Source: Christensenella minuta (lineage in GTDB: Bacteria; Bacillota; Clostridia; Christensenellales; Christensenellaceae). From it: a DNA stretch of 64,000 nt. Positions 16,149 to 24,485 of the stretch are shown piece after piece. Every line of letters starts with the position of its first letter. The stretch's first letter is position 1. The DNA is taken from positions 2,313,585-2,377,584 of the forward strand of contig NZ_CP029256.1 of the NCBI RefSeq assembly GCF_003628755.1, read 5' to 3'. A program made the position numbers and the translations under genes. Under the pieces are notes generated by a model, which was not told where the DNA came from, did not search any database, and saw only the letters and a program-made list of their open reading frames with translations.

Positions 16149-17671
16149 GATTCATGCCCTCCCGACGCATACAATGTGATGTTTTCTTCCGTCGCCTGCG
16201 CGCGGGTAAATTCGTTCACAATCCTGCCCTGGTGCATGACATAGATGCGGTCCGCAAGGCCCAAAAGCTCGGGGAGCTCGGAGGACACGAGCAGGATTCC
16301 CCCGCCCTCTTTTACGAAATCCGCGATCAGCCTGTATATTTCGTGCTTGGCTCCCACATCGATGCCCTGCGTCGGTTCGTCGAAGATCAGCACCTGCGGT
16401 TTTGTAAACAGCCATTTCGCCAGGATCACCTTCTGCTGGTTTCCGCCCGAAAGGGACTTTACCTTCTGATAGATGGTCGGCGTTTTTACGCCCAGCCGCT
16501 GCACATACTCCTTCGCCGTTTTGACCTCTTTGTTTTTCCGGATGACAAAATTTCCCGCCAGCACTTCCTTGAGGTTCGCAAGCGTAATATTGTCTTTTAC
16601 GTCCTGTTCGATGAGCACGCCCTGCAGCTTCCTGTTTTCGGGAAGCATGCCGATGCCGCAGCGGATCGCGTCCTTCGGGGTCCTGATGCGGCATTTCCTG
16701 CCGTCCACAAACACCGTGCCCGAAGACGTCTTATCCGCTCCCACAATGGCGCGTACGGTCTCGGTACGGCCCGCGCCCGCAAGGCCCGCAAGCCCTACGA
16801 TCTCTCCCCGGTTCACATGCAGGCTCACATCCTCGAGCACGCCGCGGCGCGAAAGGCCGTTCACGCGCAGGATCTCGCCGCCCACGGGAACGTCTTCTTT
16901 TACGATGTAATTGGTGATGGTACGGCCCACCATGCGCGCCACGAGGCCGCCCTCATCCGTATCCTCCGGTCCGACCTCCGCCACATTTTTGCCGTCGCGC
17001 ATGACCACAATGCGGTCGACTAGCCCAAAAAGCTCACGCAGGTGGTGCGTGATGTAGATTACCGCGATACCCTGCGATTTGAGCATATGCACAAAATCGA
17101 ACAATACCTGCCGTTCGTGCTCCGCAAGGGCCGCGGTAGGCTCGTCCATGATGACGAGCGAACATTTTATCGACAGCGCCTTCACGATCTCAATCACGCG
17201 GTTCTTAAGCGCCCCCAGCTGCCCGACCGGGACGAGCACGTCCTCCACGGTCGGGAAAAATTTTGCATACAATTTCTGTGTTTCTTCGAGCATGGCCTTT
17301 TCGTCGAGGCGCTTCACCGCCCTGCCTATTAGCCCCTTCTGCACCTCCCGTCCAAGGTACACGTTCTGCACCGCGGAAAGATGCGGCGCGAGCGAAGGCT
17401 CCTGGAAAATCGTGCTGATACCGAGTTCCTGCGCGCGCTTCGGGTCGGTGATGCGGGCGGGCTGCCCGTTTACCCTGATCTCCCCTTCGTCGGGATGATA
17501 GAGCCCTGAAAGCATCTTCATCAGCGTGGATTTTCCCGCGCCGTTTTCCCCGACAAGCGCTACGGCTTCGCCCCTGTTTACGCTGAGCGAAACGTCCGAA
17601 AGCGCGACCACGCCGGGAAAACGCTTGGTGATGCCCGTCATCTCGATGAAAGCATTGCCGCTGTTTCCCAT
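16145..17671 (-). CDS. Fused double ATP-binding subunit of sugar ABC transporter (RbsA-like)
   Basis: A 508-residue protein with two ABC domains. Domain 1 has Walker A GENGAGKS (41-48) and Walker B LVIMDEPTAAL. Domain 2 has a degenerate P-loop LAGAGRTE, the signature LSGGNQQKV and a LIFDEPTQGID Walker B. Unequal domains are normal for RbsA/MglA. The start at 17671 is chosen because GGGGGAAG precedes it; an upstream in-frame start lacks a site. It is the first gene of the large transport operon. It energises the two permeases that follow. Confidence 0.95.
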   Translation of the reverse strand: MGNSGNAFIEMTGITKRFPGVVALSDVSLSVNRGEAVALVGENGAGKSTLMKMLSGLYHPDEGEIRVNGQPARITDPKRAQELGISTIFQEPSLAPHLSAVQNVYLGREVQKGLIGRAVKRLDEKAMLEETQKLYAKFFPTVEDVLVPVGQLGALKNRVIEIVKALSIKCSLVIMDEPTAALAEHERQVLFDFVHMLKSQGIAVIYITHHLRELFGLVDRIVVMRDGKNVAEVGPEDTDEGGLVARMVGRTITNYIVKEDVPVGGEILRVNGLSRRGVLEDVSLHVNRGEIVGLAGLAGAGRTETVRAIVGADKTSSGTVFVDGRKCRIRTPKDAIRCGIGMLPENRKLQGVLIEQDVKDNITLANLKEVLAGNFVIRKNKEVKTAKEYVQRLGVKTPTIYQKVKSLSGGNQQKVILAKWLFTKPQVLIFDEPTQGIDVGAKHEIYRLIADFVKEGGGILLVSSELPELLGLADRIYVMHQGRIVNEFTRAQATEENITLYASGGHES

Positions 17672-18174
17672 ATTCTTCCCCCCTGTTCTGTTTGATTGCT
17701 GCGTATTCGATGGAAGCCGGCCTTCCAAAACCGCATCTGGATTCACCGGCTGGCTTTATCTTAACGGCCTTTCCTTTGCGCCACAAGAAACAAGCTTGTT
17801 CCCCTGTCTTCCAATTCTTGCGGTGGCCGGGGCCGCGAAAAAAGCACAAAAAAAGGCGGTGTAAAAGGCTTTTTCTCCTGGCTGGAGGCTCCTTTTGCAC
17901 CGCCGGGGCAATATCTCTTTCTTGCGCCCGCCCGCAAAAATGTGTAGGTTTTATAACTGATTTTTGTTTCGCTTGCCAGCCTGTCTTTCGCCGTTGTCTT
18001 CTTCTTATAAGCCACAGTAAAATGAGCGCTGTTTTTTGATAGCAAGCTATAACAGAGGCGAGTCGTTTTTATTTTGTAAGGCTGCGGGTCTTCAGAACCG
18101 GCCGGAACCTGGCGCGGCGGCTTCTCCGCTGTTTCGGCGTTGGCGCGGCAGCTCTTTTTCACATAAAAAAAGGA
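17672..18174. other. 503-nt upstream region of ABC operon
   Basis: No gene is supported here; open frames on both strands lack ribosome sites and recognisable sequence. It must contain the promoter of the operon starting at 17671, but no hexamer pair is convincing, so expression may depend on an activator such as the AraC-type protein at 20597. Confidence 0.4.
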
Positions 18175-18195
18175 TCACTTGCGCGATCCTTTTTT
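18165..18195. terminator. Bidirectional rho-independent terminator
   Basis: An 11-bp stem of A-rich AAAAAAGGATC with its complement around a 9-nt loop overlaps the last codons of the small gene at 18175 and ends its transcript. Confidence 0.8.
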
Positions 18196-18363
18196 CGTGC
18201 TTTTTTTGCCGTCCTTTTCATTCCCATCCCACTGCGAATAGCAGATAGCGGCGCGCTGTTTACGGTCCGGAAATTTATCCGCGTCCTCTTTTGTCACCTT
18301 GGCGATACAGCGCGAAATAAAGGGCTGCTTTTCCTCGTTTTTCTTTGGTTTTGGCAGCGGCAT
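18175..18363 (-). CDS. Small basic protein with phage-protein-like QRAAICYSQW motif
   Basis: A 62-residue, Lys-rich protein. The central segment (FISRCIAKV...FPDRKQRAAICYSQW) resembles a short motif that I associate with the N-termini of phage head/portal-region proteins; here it stands alone. The motif contains two Cys. The flanks are Lys-rich and probably disordered. The ATG at 18363 has GGGAG about 11 nt upstream, which is weak. Its own terminator overlaps the 3' end. Function unknown. Confidence 0.6.
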   Translation of the reverse strand: MPLPKPKKNEEKQPFISRCIAKVTKEDADKFPDRKQRAAICYSQWDGNEKDGKKSTKKGSRK

Positions 18364-18434
18364 CTTTGCTCATCTCCCGTCTTTCCTCCCCGTTCCCTTT
18401 TAATACCCGCGCGGGTATGCCAAAAACATGAAAA

Positions 18435-18836
18435 TCAGGCGGCGCTTTTTGCCAGGTCTTCCAGAAGCTCCTGCATTTTTTCAATGACCGGATCGAGCGC
18501 GAGGCCGTAGGCCTCGGCAATGTATGACATACGCGGAAACGCGAGCCACACTTTGCCCTTTTCATCCTCCCACACAGAGATGCGCAGGGGAAGCTCGATG
18601 GAAACGCTTTGGTTTTTCTGCATCAGCCTCGTGCCCGCCTCGGGCGAACCGAATACCAGCACCTCGGTGGGCCGCAGGAGCAATCCCGCTTCCTCGGCGT
18701 TCCTTTCATGGTCGAATCTCGCAAATATGGGGATGTTCCGTTTTTCCAGTTCCCGTTCTACGCGGGCTACCGTTTCCCTCGAATCAAACGCGCTCTGGTA
18801 AATGCACAGCCGCCCGTTCTTTTTTGTTTCCGTCAT
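18435..18836 (-). CDS. DUF302-family protein
   Basis: A 133-residue single-domain protein. FARFDHERNAEEAGLLLRPTEVLVFGSPEAGTRLMQ and the following PLRISVWEDEKGKVWLAF match the DUF302 fold (alpha/beta, dimeric, function uncertain). No signal peptide or membrane segment. It ends 71 nt before the small Lys-rich gene on the same strand. The two sit between the two ABC ATPase genes without obvious metabolic link. Confidence 0.85.
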   Translation of the reverse strand: MTETKKNGRLCIYQSAFDSRETVARVERELEKRNIPIFARFDHERNAEEAGLLLRPTEVLVFGSPEAGTRLMQKNQSVSIELPLRISVWEDEKGKVWLAFPRMSYIAEAYGLALDPVIEKMQELLEDLAKSAA

Positions 18837-18907
18837 GGCTTCGTTCTCCGTTTTTTCTTTCTTACCCTATTGATAACACGGAAAGCGCTTCCGGAAACAT
18901 CGCGCGG

Positions 18908-20368
18908 CTACATATATTCCGTAAGCCGCGGCAGCTCTTCCTCGGGAAGCTCTGCGACCAGCCGTCCGTTCCTCATCACGAGAGCCCTGTCGCACAGGCC
19001 GGCGATCTCGTCCATATCCGAGGAAACGAGGATGATGCCCTTGCCGTCCGCGGCAAGCTCGTTCATCACAATATAAATCTCGCTGCGCGAGACGATGTCG
19101 ATTCCTTTGGTCGGCTCGTCGAGGAGCAGGATGCTCGCGTTGGAAATAAGCGACCGCCCTACCATCACCTTCTGCTGGTTGCCCCCGCTCAGGAAGCGTA
19201 TTTCCTGGTGGAGGCTGTCCATTTTGAGATTCAGCTCGATGGACTGGTCCACAACCTCCTCCATCTCCTGCCGGAGGTCGAGAAAGATTCCCCTGCGGAT
19301 ATCCTCGAGTGCGGAAATGGTAAGGTTGGCCGCGACCCCCATGTCAAGGAACAGTCCCGCGTCCATACGGTTTTCGTTTACATACCCGAAGCCGTGGTTC
19401 ACCGCGTCCGTCGCATTTTTTAGCTCAAGCTCCTCCCCGCGCAGCTTGAGGCGGCCGGAATCCATCTCGAATTCACCGAAAATGGTCTTGATGAGCGCCG
19501 TGCGCCCGGAACCGGTTAGCCCCGTGATGCCAAGGATCTCGCCCGCGTACAGCCGCAGGCTGATATCGTGCAGTACGGAACCCATGCTGAGATGGCTGGT
19601 CTCGAGCAGTATTTTATCCTGCCGTGCCGCCTTCGGCGGATACAGCCGCAGGGATTCGTTGCCTGAAATAAGGTAGCTGAGCCGCCCCGCGGACAGGCCC
19701 TTCGTGCTGCATACCGCCACGTTTTTGCCGTCGCGCAGCGCCGTCACCCGGTCGCACAGCGAAAGCACCTCGCCGATGTTGTGCGTGATATAGATTATGG
19801 ACCTTCCCTGCGCGCGCATCTCCTTCATAAAGCGCACGAATATCTCCTTTTCCGCGGCCGCGAGGTTTATCATCGGCTCGTCCATGATAAACACCCGGGC
19901 GTCTGAAAGGTAGGCCCGGGCGGTGGAGACCATATACCGTTCGCTGGTGCTGAGGTCCCGCACCTTCCTTGCTGCGTCGAGCGCATATCCCATTTTTTCA
20001 AACTGGGCGCGCGCATCGGCATACATTTTTTTATAGTGAATGAGCCCGCCCCGTTTCTGCATATCGTTGAGGAAGATATTTTCCGCGACCGTGAGGTCGG
20101 GGAGCAGGTTGGTGGCCTGGTACACCGTGAAAATCCCCTCCGCAAGGGCTTCGCGCGGGCTTTTAAACTGCACCTGCCGTCCGCCGAAGGTAATGGTGCC
20201 GCTGTCGGCGGGGAACACGCCCGAAAGGATGTTGATGAGCGTGGATTTTCCCGCGCCGTTGAGGCCCACGAGCGCGTGGATTTCCGCGTCGGCAAGCTCG
20301 AACGCCACATTTTTCAGAACCGGGTTGCCGACGAACGATTTGTTGATGTTGTTCATGGTGAGCAGCAT
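18908..20368 (-). CDS. Orphan fused double ABC ATPase (RbsA-like)
   Basis: A 486-residue protein with two ABC domains: Walker A GLNGAGKS (35-42), an atypical first signature LSTSERYM, Walker B VFIMDEP, then a second domain with LTGSGRTA, LSGGNQQKV and LLLDEPTKGID. GGGGAG lies 7 nt before the ATG at 20368. Its own promoter is at 20426-20454, and no permease gene follows. The likely partners are the permease and binding protein at 9388-11456, about 7.5 kb away. It is divergent from the AraC regulator, which suggests regulation by that protein. Confidence 0.9.
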   Translation of the reverse strand: MLLTMNNINKSFVGNPVLKNVAFELADAEIHALVGLNGAGKSTLINILSGVFPADSGTITFGGRQVQFKSPREALAEGIFTVYQATNLLPDLTVAENIFLNDMQKRGGLIHYKKMYADARAQFEKMGYALDAARKVRDLSTSERYMVSTARAYLSDARVFIMDEPMINLAAAEKEIFVRFMKEMRAQGRSIIYITHNIGEVLSLCDRVTALRDGKNVAVCSTKGLSAGRLSYLISGNESLRLYPPKAARQDKILLETSHLSMGSVLHDISLRLYAGEILGITGLTGSGRTALIKTIFGEFEMDSGRLKLRGEELELKNATDAVNHGFGYVNENRMDAGLFLDMGVAANLTISALEDIRRGIFLDLRQEMEEVVDQSIELNLKMDSLHQEIRFLSGGNQQKVMVGRSLISNASILLLDEPTKGIDIVSRSEIYIVMNELAADGKGIILVSSDMDEIAGLCDRALVMRNGRLVAELPEEELPRLTEYM

Positions 20369-20425
20369 TTTTGATCTCCCCTTTACACGCCGCGTTTTTA
20401 ATACATTGCCGCGCCTGTTTGGTCT

Positions 20426-20454
20426 ATACTATAATCATATTCTCCCACGGTCAA
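20426..20454 (-). promoter_or_regulatory. Promoter of orphan ABC ATPase gene
   Basis: On the minus strand, TTGACC (20449-20454), a 17-nt spacer and TAGTAT (20426-20431) precede the start at 20368 by about 58 nt. Confidence 0.7.
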
Positions 20455-20596
20455 GTCTAGCGGGATACCGTATTTCCAGATATGAACAAACTTGTGGAAT
20501 CAATGCACGATTATTGCGCATTTCCTCCCAGTTGTTGTTTTTCATTGTTTTCACATGCTAAATTAGGGATGGTGTAGCAAACAAGAGGTGCAAATA

Positions 20597-21412
20597 ATGA
20601 ATTTAAGCCATCCGGTTTTGGTAAGGCCGCCTCAGATACTCTCAAACCAGGTCACCCTGAAAAACAATTTCGATATAGAACGCAAGGACCTCACGGAAAC
20701 GGAGATTGTTTTAGTGCAGCAAGGGAATGTCAACGCATGGTTTGACGGTATTTCCTATTCCCTTGGGAGCGGCGATATCGTTTTAATCCCCGGGCTTTCG
20801 TACCGGCTGTCTTCCCTTGGCGAAAATCCGTGTACGCTGATTACGCTTTATTTGTCATCCTTCCAATACGCCGGCCAGGAGGAGGGCCGCCTGCCCTACG
20901 CCCTGCGCGAGACGCTCCTCCCGTGCAGCAATTCAACCGTGCCCATGACGGGGATCATTACGCAGGTGCACGGCGAATTGTCGGAAAAGCGCCCGGATTA
21001 CAGGATCGCAGCCGGAAAGCTCACGGAATACCTGCTTATCCTCCTGCAGCGCAAGCTGATGGACAACGACGTAAGCGCCGAACCTGCGTCGCTCCTTTCA
21101 GGGATCAAGGAATATATCGAAAACAACTATGAGAAAAACATCACGCTTTCCAGCCTTTCGGACGTTTTTTTTGTCAGCCCGTTCCATATCGCGCACCTGT
21201 TCAAGGAAAAATACGATATTTCACCGATCCAATATCTAATCAAGACGCGCATCAAGATCGCTGCCGAACTGCTCGTGCAGACGAGCTATACCGTGTTCGA
21301 GATTTCAAACCTCGTCGGCTATCCGAACGCCAATTATTTCAATATTATTTTCAAGCGTTTCACGGGCATGAGCCCCGGTAAATACCGCAAAAAGATGCAG
21401 CGGAAGCTGTAG
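20597..21412 (+). CDS. AraC-family transcriptional regulator
   Basis: A ~271-residue regulator. The N-terminal cupin-like sensing domain (GDIVLIPGLSYRL strand region) is followed by two HTH motifs (about residues 165-265), including ITLSSLSDVFFVSPFHIAHLFKE and the family signature VGYPNANYFNIIFKRFTGMSPGKYR. AGAGGTG lies 7 nt before the ATG at 20597; an in-frame GTG at 20588 is inside that site. Divergent from the orphan ABC ATPase gene. It probably activates sugar-type transport genes in response to their ligand. Confidence 0.92.
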   Translation: MNLSHPVLVRPPQILSNQVTLKNNFDIERKDLTETEIVLVQQGNVNAWFDGISYSLGSGDIVLIPGLSYRLSSLGENPCTLITLYLSSFQYAGQEEGRLPYALRETLLPCSNSTVPMTGIITQVHGELSEKRPDYRIAAGKLTEYLLILLQRKLMDNDVSAEPASLLSGIKEYIENNYEKNITLSSLSDVFFVSPFHIAHLFKEKYDISPIQYLIKTRIKIAAELLVQTSYTVFEISNLVGYPNANYFNIIFKRFTGMSPGKYRKKMQRKL

Positions 21413-21453
21413 CGTCCGCGCCGGACGGCGCCGCCGCTCCAAAAACCGGCCCG

Positions 21454-21864
21454 TCACTCCATATCCTCAAGCAGCTTCTCAAGCAGCATATCCAGCATCT
21501 TTTTCTCTCCGGCGGAAAGGTTCCGCGTCATGCGGGCCTCCCAGTCCGCCTCAACCGCGCGGATCGTTTGGTAAGCCTGCTTTGTCTTTTCTGTGGGATA
21601 AAGACCGTATTGCCGCCTGTCCTTTTTGGAAAGGACGCGAGTAATATAGCCGTCCTTTTCGAACCTGCGGACCGCGCGCGCCACCGCGCCCTTGTTGATC
21701 CACAGCTCCTCTGAGAGCTGTTCCTGAGACATCCCCTCGTGGTCGCAGATACACATCAGGTATACAAGCTGTCCACGGGTAAGCCCGAGGTCCTTCAGCT
21801 TCCTGTCCAGGTCGATCCCCGACCTGCGCGACAGGATCGAGAGCTTTTTCGCGAGTTCGCGCAT
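21454..21864 (-). CDS. MarR-family repressor of adjacent MATE exporter
   Basis: A 136-residue winged-HTH protein. The recognition region QEQLSEELWINKGAVARAVRRFEKDGYI and wing RVLSKKDRRQYGLYPT are classic MarR. It is divergent from the MATE gene, whose promoter carries two GGTTGC-type palindromes, so it is expected to repress the exporter and release it when a drug-like ligand binds. Confidence 0.92.
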   Translation of the reverse strand: MRELAKKLSILSRRSGIDLDRKLKDLGLTRGQLVYLMCICDHEGMSQEQLSEELWINKGAVARAVRRFEKDGYITRVLSKKDRRQYGLYPTEKTKQAYQTIRAVEADWEARMTRNLSAGEKKMLDMLLEKLLEDME

Positions 21865-21982
21865 ATCCCTTCCCCCTTTAAGGCAAACGTCCGCTGCACA
21901 CGGTCCGGCCGCGCGCAGACCGCGTGCCGGTGCTTTCCATTTTAAGCGCCCCGGGCCGCGCTGTCAAATGTCCGAAAAATAC

Positions 21983-22011
21983 TTGACTTGGTTTTTTTTT
22001 CGCATTATAAT
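21983..22011 (+). promoter_or_regulatory. Promoter of MATE gene
   Basis: TTGACT (21983-21988), a 17-nt spacer and perfect TATAAT (22006-22011) form a near-consensus promoter. The first operator palindrome begins at the next base. Confidence 0.88.
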
Positions 22012-22027
22012 AGTTGCACAGGCAACT
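22012..22027. promoter_or_regulatory. MarR operator 1 (AGTTGC-N4-GCAACT)
   Basis: A perfect 6-bp inverted repeat with a 4-nt spacer lies immediately after the -10 box. Bound repressor would block open-complex formation. The outer T and A extend the symmetry by one base. Confidence 0.8.
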
Positions 22028-22055
22028 AATGGGTTGCCTCTTATTCTGTATTGAA

Positions 22056-22071
22056 GGTTGCCCGGGCAACC
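22056..22071. promoter_or_regulatory. MarR operator 2 (GGTTGCCCGGGCAACC)
   Basis: A perfect 16-bp palindrome in the 5' untranslated region shares the GTTGC core with operator 1. Centres are about 44 bp apart, or four helical turns, which would allow cooperative binding on one face. Confidence 0.8.
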
Positions 22072-22092
22072 ATAAAAGGAGTTTGGAGAATT

Positions 22093-23508
22093 ATGGAAAC
22101 AGCATCGGAAACAAAGCTTTTGGGTACTGCGCCAATCGGCAGGCTGGTGATGAAATACGCCGTCCCCAGCGTTATTTCGCTTTTGGTGAACGCGCTCTAT
22201 AACATCGTGGACCAGATCTTTATCGGGCAGGGCGTGGGATATCTCGGCAATGCCGCAACCAACGTGATCTTCCCGCTGACCGTGATTGTAATCGCCTTTT
22301 CGCTGCTCGTCGGCGACGGCGCGGCGGCCTACCTCTCCCTCAAGCTCGGCGAGGGCCGCAAGGACCAGGCGCAAAGGGGCGTTGGCAACGCGGTAACGCT
22401 GCTTGTCATCTTCGGCGCGGCGTTCCTGCTGCTCGGTATCTTTTTCCTCGAGCCGCTTGCGCACCTGTTCGGCGCGACGGAAAATTCGCTGCCCTATGCG
22501 CTTGATTACGGAAGAATTATCATCCTCGGATTTCCCTTCGTGGTAATCGGCACGGGCCTCAATTCGTGCATACGCGCCGAGGGAAGCCCCAAGGTGGCCA
22601 TGATCTCGATGATCGCCGGAGCGGTCGTGAATACCATCCTTGATCCGGTTTTTATTTTTGCCTGCGGCTGGGGCGTGGAGGGCGCGGCGCTCGCGACGAT
22701 CCTCGGCCAGGTTCTTACCTTCCTAATCAGCGCGCTTTACCTGCGTAAGCCAAAGGTCCTACAGGTTTCCCGAAGAGATATGAAGCTGTCTTTTCGCACG
22801 GCAAAAACGGTGATGGGGTACGGCGTCTCCAGCTTCATCACGCAGATCGCCATCACGGTCTCCATCCTCGTTTCCAACAACATGATCGTGCAATACGGCG
22901 CGGCGTCCGTTTACGGTCCCGATATCCCGCTCGCCGCATTCGGCATCGTGATGAAGGTCTACCAGATATTGCTTGCCTTTATGATCGGCTTCGGTATCGG
23001 CGCGCAGCCAATCGTCGGCTTTAACTACGGGGCGCGCAATTTCCTGCGGGTGAAAAAGGCGTACCTGCTTGCCGTCCTTTGTGCGACTGCAGTCGCCGCC
23101 GTGGGCTTCGTAATGTTCCAGTTTTTCCCGCAGGGCATCATCAACCTGTTCGGTTCCGAGGACGCCCTGTATAACGAATTCGCGCAGAAGAGCTTCCGCA
23201 TCTTCCTGATGCTGTGCATCCTCGCCGGCTTCCAGACCGTGACAGGCATCTTCTTCCAGTCTATCGGCAAACCGGTAAAGGCAGCGGTCGTCACCCTGTC
23301 GCGCCAAATCCTCGTGCTCGTCCCCGCGACCCTGATCCTGCCCATCTTTATCGGCCTCGACGGCGTTTTGTGGGCGGGGCCGGTCGCGGACGCAATTTCC
23401 TTCCTGATCGCCCTCGTCCTCGCGCTTCTCGAGCTGAAGCACCTTACCAGCCAGCACGCGCGCGAGCAGGAGGCGGCGCTTTGCGCGGAGCAAGGGCAAG
23501 CCTTCTAG
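22093..23508 (+). CDS. MATE-family multidrug/cation exporter (MepA-like)
   Basis: A 471-residue membrane protein with about 12 transmembrane segments in two homologous halves. MATE hallmarks are seen in PSVISLLVNALYNIVDQIFIG and the INTILDPVFIF-like VVNTILDPVFIFACGWGVEGAA. The ATG at 22093 is preferred, with GGAG close upstream. An in-frame TTG at 22051 overlaps operator 2 and is unlikely. It would expel cationic drugs using a sodium or proton gradient. Expression is controlled by the MarR operators in its leader. Confidence 0.93.
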   Translation: METASETKLLGTAPIGRLVMKYAVPSVISLLVNALYNIVDQIFIGQGVGYLGNAATNVIFPLTVIVIAFSLLVGDGAAAYLSLKLGEGRKDQAQRGVGNAVTLLVIFGAAFLLLGIFFLEPLAHLFGATENSLPYALDYGRIIILGFPFVVIGTGLNSCIRAEGSPKVAMISMIAGAVVNTILDPVFIFACGWGVEGAALATILGQVLTFLISALYLRKPKVLQVSRRDMKLSFRTAKTVMGYGVSSFITQIAITVSILVSNNMIVQYGAASVYGPDIPLAAFGIVMKVYQILLAFMIGFGIGAQPIVGFNYGARNFLRVKKAYLLAVLCATAVAAVGFVMFQFFPQGIINLFGSEDALYNEFAQKSFRIFLMLCILAGFQTVTGIFFQSIGKPVKAAVVTLSRQILVLVPATLILPIFIGLDGVLWAGPVADAISFLIALVLALLELKHLTSQHAREQEAALCAEQGQAF

Positions 23509-23577
23509 CGGCGTTTCGTCCGGATATTCGCCGCAGCTGAAGACCGCGCGGTTCTTTTCGTGCGGCGCGGACCAATT

Positions 23578-23613
23578 AAAAAGCCATACGTCCTTGGGGA
23601 CGTATGGCTTTTT
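23578..23613. terminator. Bidirectional terminator between convergent genes
   Basis: A perfect 16-bp stem (23578-23593, 23598-23613) around TTGG, with A5 and T5 ends. It serves both the MATE gene and the acetyltransferase gene. Confidence 0.92.
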
Positions 23614-23622
23614 GGGCCTCTT

Positions 23623-24174
23623 TTATACTTTTTTCAACACCCGGCACGGGTTCCCCACGGCGACGCAGTTCGCTGGGATATCCTTTGTGACGACGCTGCC
23701 CGCGCCGATCGTCGTATTTTCGCCGATGGTCACGCCCGGGCAGACGGTCACGCCCGCGCCCAGCCACACGTTCGCCCCGATGGTCACGGGCTTGCCGCAT
23801 TCAAGCCCCATAAGCCTTATCTTCGGATCGGTCGGATGCGTCGCGGCAATGATCTGCACATTCGGCCCCAGCAGCACATTATCCCCGAGGCGCACATCGC
23901 ACACGTCGAGTATATTCACACCGTAATTGATGAACACGTTTTCCCCGAAGTAGGTATGGCAGCCATAGTCGAAGCGAATGGGCTGCTTTACCGTGACCTG
24001 CTTTCCCTCCACGTTTACCAGCTCGCGGATCACACGGTCCATTTCCGCGTCGTCCATCGGGTCGATGTCGTTATATTCCCGGCACAGGCGAAGCGCCCTC
24101 CTGTGCTCCGCCACCAGCTCCGGATCGGACGTCCGGTACAGCTCGCCCCGGAGCATTTTTTCTTTTTCCGTCAT
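23623..24174 (-). CDS. maa: Maltose/galactoside-type O-acetyltransferase
   Basis: A 183-residue enzyme: the N-terminal Mac domain (MLRGELYRTSDPELVAEHRRA) is followed by left-handed beta-helix hexapeptide repeats. It contains the catalytic His region (IAATHPTDP) and VTIGENTTIGAGSVVTKDIP. It transfers acetyl from acetyl-CoA to a sugar hydroxyl. The ATG at 24174 has AAAGGAAA 7 nt upstream; longer frames lack a site. Monocistronic, convergent to the MATE gene. Whether the substrate is maltose, galactoside or something else is not visible. Confidence 0.9.
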   Translation of the reverse strand: MTEKEKMLRGELYRTSDPELVAEHRRALRLCREYNDIDPMDDAEMDRVIRELVNVEGKQVTVKQPIRFDYGCHTYFGENVFINYGVNILDVCDVRLGDNVLLGPNVQIIAATHPTDPKIRLMGLECGKPVTIGANVWLGAGVTVCPGVTIGENTTIGAGSVVTKDIPANCVAVGNPCRVLKKV

Positions 24175-24337
24175 ATCTGTTTCCTTTCCGCCTGAAAGCC
24201 CACTCCGCACATAGCCGGCCTCTTTCCGCCGTTTTATTATATCATACGGCCGGCCGGCTTTGAAAGCGGTTTTACTCTTTTCCACGCTTTAGGCATATCC
24301 ACCTTTCCGTCTGCGTTTGCACGCCGCCGGGCATGAA

Positions 24338-24367
24338 AAAGACCCGTAGCATTGCTTCCGGGTCTTT
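24338..24367 (-). terminator. Terminator after gyrA / small CxxC frame
   Basis: AAAGACCCG (24338-24346) and CGGGTCTTT (24359-24367) pair around a 12-nt loop, with an A/T-rich exit on the minus strand. Confidence 0.7.
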
Positions 24368-24381
24368 GCGTAAGCTGCTGT

Positions 24382-24477
24382 TTACTTGTTTTCCAAGGTA
24401 TAGGCCGTTCCGCATTTTTTGCACCGGATATAGACCCTTGTATTATCCTCAGGAAGGTAGTCTATGATGAATTCGAT
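24382..24477 (-). CDS. Possible 31-codon CxxC peptide without a canonical start
   Basis: Downstream of the gyrA stop, one minus-strand frame reads as plausible protein: IEFIIDYLPEDNTRV, then YIRCKKCGTAYTLENK and TAA. It sits directly before the terminator. No ATG, GTG or TTG is available. The candidates are ATA (overlapping the gyrA stop), ATC or ATT, behind a GGGGG. It may be an atypically initiated small zinc-binding peptide coupled to gyrA, or a degraded gene. In-frame extension upstream runs into gyrA out of frame. Confidence 0.35.
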   Translation of the reverse strand: MEFIIDYLPEDNTRVYIRCKKCGTAYTLENK

Positions 24478-24485
24478 TCGGCCGC

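Noticed and set aside
17761-18162. 133-codon minus-strand frame upstream of the ABC operon
   Set aside because: No ribosome site, Lys/Arg/Pro-rich with no fold-like pattern; more probably regulatory DNA.
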